Source of the DNA: CAZEIW01 sp964512305
Lineage (GTDB): Bacteria; Pseudomonadota; Gammaproteobacteria; Burkholderiales; Burkholderiaceae_F
Reading direction: 5' to 3'
DNA: 6,120 bases
NCBI GenBank assembly: GCA_964512305.1
Contig: CAZEIW010000078.1
Coordinates: 1-6,120, forward strand
Notes under the pieces: model-generated
The model's input: the letters and a program-made list of their open reading frames with translations, nothing else
What the model was told of the DNA's origin: nothing
Database searches by the model: none
Part shown: one piece after another, positions 1-6,120 of the stretch
Layout of the letters: each line of letters begins with the position of its first letter
How positions within the stretch are numbered: position 1 is the first letter of the stretch
Program-made: the position numbers and the translations under genes

Positions 1-283
1 CGGCAAGGGCATCAAGTCGGGCGGCGTGCAGTTCGCGATCGACCAGCAGCCCTACCTGCAGGGCTACATCCCGGTCGCGGTGATGGTGACGATGAAGAAC
101 CTGAAGACCACGGACCTGAAGAAGGTGGAAGCAGCGCTCAAAGCCGACCCGAAGGCGAACAAGCGCTTCGACGAGTACGGCCTTGCACCCGCCTGGGGCG
201 AGCGGCACATCGGCTCGGGTCCGGGGTTCGTGACCAAGGAAACGCTGCCGAAGGTCGAGAAGTACGCGGGGCAGTACCGGTAG
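1..283 (+). CDS. Sugar ABC transporter periplasmic substrate-binding protein, C-terminal fragment
   Basis: This is the 3' end of a periplasmic binding protein that would capture the sugar or cyclitol and deliver it to the permease encoded next. The reading frame is open from the first full codon at base 2, and the gene starts outside the window; about 93 residues are visible, ending in TAG at 281-283. The stretch FAIDQQPYLQGYIPV is a C-terminal signature of the Peripla_BP_4 (RbsB/FrcB-like, CUT2) family. The ending SGPGFVTKETLPKVEKYAGQYR-like tail is also typical of sugar-binding proteins of this group. The signal peptide and most ligand-contacting residues are not visible, so the substrate cannot be read from this part. 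Its position ahead of a permease, an ATPase and iolCD suggests myo-inositol or a related compound, which is inference. The GTG at base 26 is internal and not the real start. Confidence 0.9.
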   Translation, partial: GKGIKSGGVQFAIDQQPYLQGYIPVAVMVTMKNLKTTDLKKVEAALKADPKANKRFDEYGLAPAWGERHIGSGPGFVTKETLPKVEKYAGQYR

Positions 284-285
284 TT

Positions 286-354
286 GGCTCCCGCAGTCAG
301 GTTCCGATAGTCAGCTTCCGATAGTCGGCCTCCGGCAGTCGGGACTCCGCGTCG
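286..354 (+). repeat. 14-bp tandem repeat, four copies plus a degraded fifth
   Basis: Directly after the binding-protein stop there are four head-to-tail 14-bp units at 286-299, 300-313, 314-327 and 328-341, with consensus GSYTCCGRYAGTCR. A decayed 13-bp unit follows at 342-354. The two middle units differ at only two positions; the outer ones differ from them at a few more. Units 3 and 4, with the first base of the following unit, can each form a tiny hairpin (CCGA-TAG-TCGG at 318-328, and a version with one G-T pair at 332-342). Because 14 is not a multiple of three and the region follows a stop codon, it is not a protein repeat. Its function is unknown. It could be slippage-generated spacer DNA, an array of protein-binding sites, or an mRNA 3'-end element. 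Confidence 0.8.
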
Positions 355-394
355 CGCGCTTCCGCGGCGGCGCGGCGTCCGGTGCCAGTGCACA

Positions 395-410
395 CCTGGG
401 GCCAACCAGG
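395..410 (+). repeat. Small inverted repeat (CCTGG / CCAGG)
   Basis: The five bases CCTGG at 395-399 are matched by CCAGG at 406-410 around a six-base loop. It lies just upstream of the larger stem-loop and partly competes with another pairing, CCAG at 385-388 with CTGG at 396-399. Short inverted repeats are frequent by chance in DNA this rich in G and C, so a function is not claimed. If real, it would add a second hairpin to the spacer between the binding-protein and permease genes. Confidence 0.3.
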
Positions 411-412
411 GG

Positions 413-445
413 GCCGCGACAGGGGCATCCACCCCCGGTCGCGGC
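413..445 (+). promoter_or_regulatory. Strong intercistronic stem-loop between binding-protein and permease genes
   Basis: GCCGCGAC at 413-420 pairs perfectly with GTCGCGGC at 438-445. After one A-G mismatch, GGGG at 422-425 pairs with CCCC at 433-436, leaving a seven-base loop. That is 12 pairs, nearly all G-C, ending about 30 bases before the permease ATG. There is no T-run after it, so it is not a standard intrinsic terminator. Stable hairpins in this place are known in other binding-protein-dependent systems (for example malE-malF), where they protect the upstream mRNA and help make the binding protein in excess over the membrane parts. That role here is inference. Confidence 0.6.
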
Positions 446-460
446 AGCCCGACTCACGTC

Positions 461-465
461 CGGAG
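461..465 (+). promoter_or_regulatory. Ribosome binding site of the permease gene
   Basis: CGGAG lies nine bases before the ATG at 475. It supports this ATG over the in-frame upstream GTG at 382, which has no comparable site. Starting at 382 would add 31 polar residues unlike the N-terminus of this family and would run translation through the stem-loop at 413-445. Confidence 0.6.
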
Positions 466-474
466 CAAATCGCG

Positions 475-1626
475 ATGAACGCTGCCGCTCCTGATTCTTC
501 CCGGCCGGCCGCCGCCGCCGCCCCCGACGAGCGCGTGCGCGAGGTCGGCTTCCTGCGCAAACTCCTCGCCCGCCCCGAGTTCGGTGCCGTGTCCGGCGCC
601 GTGCTGGTCTTCATGCTCTTCGCAGTGGCCGCCGGCGACTCGGGCATGTTCAGCGCCGAAGGCGTCGTCAACTGGGGCACCGTGGCGGCCTTCCTCGGCA
701 TCGTCGCCGCCGGTGCGGCGCTGCTGATGATCGCCGGCGAGTTCGATCTGTCCATCGGCTCGATGATCGGCTTCGCGGGCATGATGCTGGCGATCCCGGT
801 GCTCTACTGGGGGTGGCCGCCGTCGCTGGCGGCGCTTTTCGCGTTCGGCTGCGCGATGACCCTGGGAGCGCTCAACGGCTGGATCGTGATCCGCACCGGC
901 CTGCCGAGCTTCATCGTGACGCTGGCGTTCTATTTCATCCTGCGCGGGCTCTCGCTCGCGCTGTCGGTGATGCTCACGGGCAAGACGATCCTGTCGACCA
1001 ACGGCGACGTCGTGCTGCACGACGCCATCGCCGCGGACCCGGTCGCCGGCGCGCTGCTGCAGGGCTACGTGCTGCAGGGCGCCTTCGACAGGCTCGCGCG
1101 CTGGGGCTTGATGGCCGCGCGCGAAGACGGTCGGGCGCTCGCCATCGGCGTGCCGAAGGTGATCGTCTGGTGGCTGGTTCTCACGGCCGGCGGCGCGTTC
1201 GTGCTCGCGCGCACGCGCGTCGGCAACTGGATCCAGGCGTCGGGCGGTGATCCGAACGCGGCCCGCAACGTCGGCATTCCGGTCGGCAGGGTCAAGGTGG
1301 GCTTGTTCATGTTCGTCGCCTTCTGCGCCGCCCTGTTCGCGCTGCTGCAGGTGGCCGACGCCGGCTCGGCGGCGGCCGACCGCGGGCTGCAGAAGGAGTT
1401 CGAAGCGATCATCGCGGCCGTGATCGGCGGCTGCCTGCTCACGGGCGGCTACGGATCGGTCATCGGCACCGCGTTCGGGGCCTTGATCTTCGGAATGGTG
1501 CAGATCGGCATCGGGTACACGAGCATCGACAGCAATCTGTACCGGGTCTTTCTCGGGCTGATGCTTCTGATCGCGGTACTGTTCAACAATTTCGTGCGGC
1601 GGCGCTTCGCGCTCGCCAAGCGCTGA
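475..1626 (+). CDS. CUT2-family sugar ABC transporter permease (FrcC/RbsC-like)
   Basis: This is the inner-membrane channel subunit of the importer, 383 residues from the chosen ATG. The sequence shows a short polar, alanine-rich N-terminus (1-35) and then about nine or ten hydrophobic segments, at roughly 37-53, 66-86, 97-115, 117-139, 143-165, 228-246, 275-293, 320-352 (probably two) and 365-382. The family motif GEFDLSIGSMIG is at 88-99. The segment GGDPNAARNVGIPVGRVK (257-274) matches the cytoplasmic loop that contacts the ATPase in BPD_transp_2 permeases. A largely hydrophilic insertion at about 167-225 makes it longer than RbsC (about 320 residues), in the way FrcC-type permeases are. 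The protein ends in a basic tail, NNFVRRRFALAKR. It is followed after 30 bases by its ATPase gene. The substrate is not determined by the sequence; the neighbouring iol genes favour inositol. Confidence 0.93.
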   Translation: MNAAAPDSSRPAAAAAPDERVREVGFLRKLLARPEFGAVSGAVLVFMLFAVAAGDSGMFSAEGVVNWGTVAAFLGIVAAGAALLMIAGEFDLSIGSMIGFAGMMLAIPVLYWGWPPSLAALFAFGCAMTLGALNGWIVIRTGLPSFIVTLAFYFILRGLSLALSVMLTGKTILSTNGDVVLHDAIAADPVAGALLQGYVLQGAFDRLARWGLMAAREDGRALAIGVPKVIVWWLVLTAGGAFVLARTRVGNWIQASGGDPNAARNVGIPVGRVKVGLFMFVAFCAALFALLQVADAGSAAADRGLQKEFEAIIAAVIGGCLLTGGYGSVIGTAFGALIFGMVQIGIGYTSIDSNLYRVFLGLMLLIAVLFNNFVRRRFALAKR

Positions 1627-1642
1627 GGACCCGTAGGCGGGC

Positions 1643-1648
1643 AAAGGA
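1643..1648 (+). promoter_or_regulatory. Ribosome binding site of the ATPase gene
   Basis: AAAGGA, followed by a further purine run (GGGGGAAA), lies eight bases before the ATG at 1657. It is the clearest Shine-Dalgarno sequence in the window. The 30-base gap between permease and ATPase holds no terminator, so the two genes are probably on one transcript. Confidence 0.65.
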
Positions 1649-1656
1649 CGGGGGAA

Positions 1657-2444
<788 letters not shown>

Positions 2445-2445
<1 letters not shown>

Positions 2446-4388
2446 TGGCGGGGCTGCGCTTCCCGCCGGGCCGGCGCTTCGACCTCGCGTGCCTCGGCCG
2501 CCTCGCGGTCGACCTGTACGCGGAGCAGTTCGGCGCGCGCCTGGAAGACGTGACGAGCTTCGCGAAGTACCTGGGAGGCAGCTCGGCCAACATCGCCTTC
2601 GGGGGCGCGCGCCTCGGTCTGCGCAGCGCGATGATCTCGCGCGTGGGCGACGAGCAGATGGGGCGCTTCCTGGTCGAAACGCTGCGGCGGGAGGGTTGCG
2701 ACACGTCGATGGTGCAGGTCGACCCCGAGCGCCTGACCGCGCTGGTGCTCCTCGGGCTGAAGGACCGCGACACCTTTCCGCTGCTGTTCTACCGCGAGAA
2801 CTGCGCCGACATGGCGGTCGACGCCGCGGCGATCCGCGAGGACTTCGTCGCGCAGTGCCGTGCGCTGCTGATCACCGGCACCCACCTGTCGACGCCGGCC
2901 GTGCGCGCGGCGTCGTTCGCCGCGCTCGACCACGCGGCCCGCCACGGCGTCGTGCGCGTGCTCGACCTCGACTACCGGCCCGTGTTATGGGGTCTCACCC
3001 GCCGCGGCGAGGGCGCGCAGCGCTACGTCGCCGACGCGGGCGTCACCGCGCGGCTGCAGGAAACGCTGGGCCGCTTCGACCTTCTGATCGGCACCGAGGA
3101 GGAATTCGTCATCGCCGGCGGCGTGCCGGGCGACCTGCTCGCGTCGCTGCGCGGCGTGCGCGCATGTACAGACGCGGCGATGGTCGTCAAGCTCGGCGCG
3201 CGGGGCTGCTGCTGGATCGAGGGCGCTGTTCCGGCCCGTCTCGAGGACGCGCCCCGCGAAGTCGGCGAGCGCGTCGAGGTCATGAACGTGCTCGGCGCCG
3301 GCGACGCTTTCGCCGCGGGGCTGCTCAAGGGCCTGCTCGACGGCAAGGGGTTCGCCGAGGCCGCGCGGATCGCCAACGCATGCGGCGCGATCGTCGTCTC
3401 GCGCCACGGCTGCGCGCCGGCGATGCCCACGCCGGCAGAGCTCGCCCACTGGTTCGGCGGCCAGCGCAGCGCAAGGGTCGACGCCGACGCGCAGCTGGCG
3501 CACCTGCACCGCACGACCGCCCCGCGCCCGCAGTGGCCGCAACTGAGCGTGCTCGCGTTCGACCATCGAGCCCAGATGTTCGAGCTGGCGCGCGCCGCCG
3601 GCGCGCCGCAATCGCGGCTGCCGGCATTGAAGCGGCTGCTGCTCGGAGCGGTCGAGGAGGTCGAGCGCCGCGGGGCGGCGCAGGGCATCGGCGTGCTGAT
3701 CGACGGCACCTACGGCGCCGATGCCCTCGCCGAAGCGTGCGGACGCGGCTGGTGGATCGGGCGGCCGGTCGAGCTGCCGGGATCGCGCCCCTTGCGCTTC
3801 GACGGCACCCTGTCGGTGGGTTCGACCCTGCGCGCGTGGCCGCGCGAGCAGGTCGTCAAGTGCCTCGTCTACTACCACCCGGACGATCCGGCCGAGCTGC
3901 GGGTCGAGCAGGAGACGCGGCTCGCCGAGCTGTGGGAGGCGACGCGAGAGAGCGGGCACGAGCTGCTGCTCGAGGTGATTCCGCCCCCGGCGGCGACGCC
4001 TCCCGGGACGGCGGACGCTGCGGTGCTGCGCGCGGTCACGCGCTTCTACAACCTGGGTCTGAAGCCGGAGTGGTGGAAGCTCGCGCCGATGGCCGCCGAA
4101 TCGTGGCGGCACCTGGGGCGGCTCGTCGCCGAGCGCGATCCCCAGTGCCGCGGCGCTGCGATCCTCGGCCTCAACCAGCCGATTGCCGCGCTTGCCGAGG
4201 GTTTCGCGCAGGCGACCGACCCGATCGTCAAGGGCTTCATGGTCGGGCGGACGCTCTGGGCCGAGGCGAGCCTCGCGTGGCTGCGGGGTACGATCGACGA
4301 CACCACCCTGATCGAGCGCGTCGCGCGCGACTTCGGCAGGTTATGCGAAGCTTGGCAAACCCGAGCCAGACTCTCCCCTCTCCCATGA
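2445..4388 (+). CDS. iolC: Bifunctional 5-dehydro-2-deoxygluconokinase fused to DUF2090 aldolase-like domain (IolC)
   Basis: This 647-residue cytoplasmic enzyme has two domains. Residues about 11-335 are a PfkB-type sugar kinase: the IolC-typical opening CLGRLAVDLYAEQFGARLED (16-35), the substrate-binding KYLGGSSANIAFG (41-53), and the phosphate/anion-hole motif NVLGAGDAF (281-289) with likely catalytic base D287. It should phosphorylate 2-deoxy-5-keto-D-gluconate with ATP. After a short linker, residues about 363-640 are a DUF2090 domain, recognisable by LAFDHRAQMFE (370-380), GVLIDGTYG (416-424), GWWIGRPVELPGSRPL (435-450), KCLVYYHPDD (472-481), PEWWKL (541-546) and VKGFMVGRT (595-603). This family is annotated as the aldolase that splits the phosphorylated product to DHAP and malonate semialdehyde; K472, K545 and K596 are candidate Schiff-base lysines, which is my inference. 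Bacillus IolC (about 325 residues) lacks this half and uses the separate aldolase IolJ. The start overlaps the ATPase stop as TGATG without a clear Shine-Dalgarno sequence. The upstream extension of this frame lies inside the ATPase gene and is not real. Confidence 0.95.
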
Positions 4389-6120
4389 AGACCACCCGCC
4401 TGACCCTGGCCCAAGCCCTGGTCGCCCACCTCGCCGCCCTGCGCGTCGAGCTCGATGACGGCCGGATCGTCCCGTACTGCGCGGGCGTGTTCTCGATCTT
4501 CGGCCACGGCAACGTCGCCGGCCTGGGCGAGGCCCTCTGGAAGCATCGCGCGCAGCTGCCCACCTACCGCGCGCACAGCGAGCAGGCGATGGCGCATGCC
4601 GCGATCGCTTACGCGAAGGCGGCCTTCCGCCGGCGCATCATGGCCGTGACGACCTCGATCGGCCCCGGCGCGACCAACCTCGTCACCGCGGCCGCGCTCG
4701 CGCACGTCAACCGCCTGCCGCTGCTGATGCTGCCCGGCGATGTGTTCGCCTCGCGCGCGCCCGACCCGGTGCTGCAGCAGGTCGAGGATTTTCACAACGG
4801 CGACGTCAGCGCCAACGACTGCCTGCGGCCCGTGACGCGCTACTTCGACCGCATCACCCGTCCCGAGCAGATCCTCGCCGCGCTGCCGCGGGCGGTGCAG
4901 GTGATGACGGACCCCGCCGCCTGCGGGCCGGCCTGCCTCGCGCTGCCGCAGGACGTCCAGACGCAGGCCTTCGACTGCCCGGCCTCCTTCCTCGAGCCCG
5001 ACGTGCTGCGGATCCGGCGCGCGCCCGCCGACGCGCGCGAACTAGCCGCGGCCGTCGCGGCGATCCGCGGCGCGGCCAGGCCGCTCGTCGTCGCCGGCGG
5101 CGGCGTGCTCTACGGAGAGGCGAGCGCGGCTGTCAGCGCGTTCGCCGACGCGCACGGCGTGCCGGTCGCCGAGACGCAGGCCGGCAAGGGCGGCGTGCCC
5201 TGGAACCATTCGCTGAACCTCGGCGCGATCGGCGTCACGGGCTCGCCGGCGGCCAACGAGATCGCGGCCGAGGCCGACCTCGTGATCGCGATCGGTACGC
5301 GCCTGCAGGACTTCACGACCGGGTCGCACTCGCTGTTCGGCGGCGCGAAGCTGCTCGGTCTGAACGTGCACCCGACGGATGCCGCCAAGTGGGGCGGCGG
5401 CACGCTGGTGGCCGACGCGCGCACCGCGCTCGAGCAACTCGCGCCGCTGCTGTCGGGCTGGCGGGCCGACAGCGGCTGGTCGGCGCGCGCGCGCGAGCTG
5501 GCGCAGCGCTGGAACCGGCGCGTGACCGAGATCACCACCGTGACGCCGCCGGGCGCGCGGCCCTACGAGGCCGAGGTGATCGGCGCGGTGCGCGACTCGG
5601 CGCCGGATTCCGACCGGCGCGATATCGTCGTGTGCGCGGCCGGCACGCTGCCGGGCGAGTTGCACAAGCTGTGGCGCGCCGCGCATCCCGGCGGCTATCA
5701 CGTCGAGTACGGCTACTCGTGCATGGGCTACGAGATCGCGGGCGGCCTGGGCGTGAAAATGGCGCGGCCCGACCGTGAAGTCGTCGTGATGGTGGGCGAC
5801 GGCTCGTACCTGATGCTCAATTCCGAGATCGCGACCTCCGTCATGCTCGGCCGCAAGCTCATCGTCGTCGTGCTCGACAACCGGGGCTTCGCCTGCATCC
5901 ACCGCCTGCAGCGCGCCAGCGGCGGCACGCGGTTCAACAACCTGCTCGACGACTGCGCGCAGCCGGGCGGCGAGCTGCCCGCGATCGATTTCGCCGCGCA
6001 CGCGCGCAGCCTGGGCGCGCAGGCCGTCCACGTGGCCGACATCGCCGGCCTGAAAGCCGCGATGACGGCGGCGCGGGCCGCGCCGGCGACGCAGGTCATC
6101 GTCGTCGACACGACGCCGGA
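4385..6120 (+). CDS. iolD: 3D-(3,5/4)-trihydroxycyclohexane-1,2-dione acylhydrolase (IolD), missing C-terminus
   Basis: IolD is a thiamine-diphosphate enzyme that hydrolyses the ring C-C bond of 3D-trihydroxycyclohexane-1,2-dione to 5-deoxyglucuronate in inositol breakdown. From the ATG at 4385 the frame stays open to the window end, giving 578 residues; family members have about 610-640, so a few dozen residues are missing. The N-terminal PYR domain (about 6-190) has the IolD-typical SIFGHGNVAGLGEAL (37-51) and YRAHSEQAMAHAAIAYAKA (61-79), with E66 as the expected cofactor-activating glutamate. A central domain spans about 215-355 (VVAGGGVLY at 235-243, IAIGTRLQDFTTGS at 301-314). The PP domain starts near 393 and carries the ThDP/Mg motif from GDGSYLMLNSE (471-481) to LDNRGF (497-502). 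Its start overlaps the iolC stop as ATGA. The bases just before it are pyrimidine-rich, with no Shine-Dalgarno sequence, so translation probably depends on coupling to iolC. Confidence 0.95.
   Translation, partial: MKTTRLTLAQALVAHLAALRVELDDGRIVPYCAGVFSIFGHGNVAGLGEALWKHRAQLPTYRAHSEQAMAHAAIAYAKAAFRRRIMAVTTSIGPGATNLVTAAALAHVNRLPLLMLPGDVFASRAPDPVLQQVEDFHNGDVSANDCLRPVTRYFDRITRPEQILAALPRAVQVMTDPAACGPACLALPQDVQTQAFDCPASFLEPDVLRIRRAPADARELAAAVAAIRGAARPLVVAGGGVLYGEASAAVSAFADAHGVPVAETQAGKGGVPWNHSLNLGAIGVTGSPAANEIAAEADLVIAIGTRLQDFTTGSHSLFGGAKLLGLNVHPTDAAKWGGGTLVADARTALEQLAPLLSGWRADSGWSARARELAQRWNRRVTEITTVTPPGARPYEAEVIGAVRDSAPDSDRRDIVVCAAGTLPGELHKLWRAAHPGGYHVEYGYSCMGYEIAGGLGVKMARPDREVVVMVGDGSYLMLNSEIATSVMLGRKLIVVVLDNRGFACIHRLQRASGGTRFNNLLDDCAQPGGELPAIDFAAHARSLGAQAVHVADIAGLKAAMTAARAAPATQVIVVDTTP

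Noticed and set aside
286..354. CRISPR array
   Set aside because: The units are 14 bp and directly adjacent, with no unique spacers of 25-40 bp, so this is a simple tandem repeat.
413..450. Intrinsic transcription terminator after the binding-protein gene
   Set aside because: The stem is strong, but no T-run follows it, and the downstream genes belong to the same importer. It is better described as an intercistronic hairpin.
382..474. N-terminal extension of the permease from the GTG at 382
   Set aside because: The extra 31 residues are polar and unlike the family, there is no ribosome binding site, and the stretch includes the strong stem-loop. The ATG at 475 has CGGAG at proper spacing.
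454..1644. A 396-residue open frame on the - strand opposite the permease gene
   Set aside because: The translation is low-complexity, rich in H, R, D, Q, E and A, as expected when the antisense of GC-biased codons is read. It has no recognisable motif and lies wholly over a well-supported membrane protein gene.
2985..4112. A 375-residue open frame on the - strand opposite iolC
   Set aside because: Arginine- and alanine-rich shadow with no domain signal; both iolC domains read clearly on the + strand here.
5042..6031. A 329-residue open frame on the - strand opposite iolD
   Set aside because: Composition is dominated by A, R, G, H and V with no family motif, and the + strand codes for clear IolD sequence across the whole stretch. 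It is a shadow of high third-position G+C.

Overview
The window is a high-G+C, gene-dense stretch with strong G/C preference at third codon positions. The protein style resembles Betaproteobacteria (Burkholderiales or Rhodocyclales); this is an impression from composition and gene order, not a proven assignment. All supported genes lie on the + strand and read as one catabolic operon, open at both ends of the window. I see no RNA gene, IS element, CRISPR array, integrase or plasmid feature.

Layout: (1) positions 1-283, the C-terminal end of a periplasmic sugar-binding protein of an ABC importer; (2) 284-474, a 191-bp spacer holding a 14-bp tandem repeat and, closer to the next gene, a strong stem-loop; (3) 475-1626, the inner-membrane permease; (4) 1657-2445, a single-domain ABC ATPase; (5) 2445-4388, iolC fused to a C-terminal DUF2090 domain; (6) 4385-6120, iolD, cut by the window end shortly before its C-terminus.

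How it works together: binding protein, permease and ATPase form a CUT2-type importer with the one-NBD architecture and gene order of FrcBCA. Because it is joined to iolC and iolD, myo-inositol or a related cyclitol is the likely substrate (inference). IolD opens the ring of trihydroxycyclohexane-1,2-dione. The kinase half of IolC phosphorylates 2-deoxy-5-keto-D-gluconate, and the DUF2090 half probably cleaves the product to DHAP and malonate semialdehyde. The iolG, iolE and iolB functions are not in the window and would be expected beyond its ends or elsewhere.

The last three genes are tightly linked: the ATPase stop overlaps the iolC start (TGATG), and the iolC stop overlaps the iolD start (ATGA). 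Neither iol start has a good Shine-Dalgarno sequence, so translational coupling is likely. Overall this is a recognisable metabolic operon. The least explained part is the repeat-plus-hairpin spacer behind the binding-protein gene.
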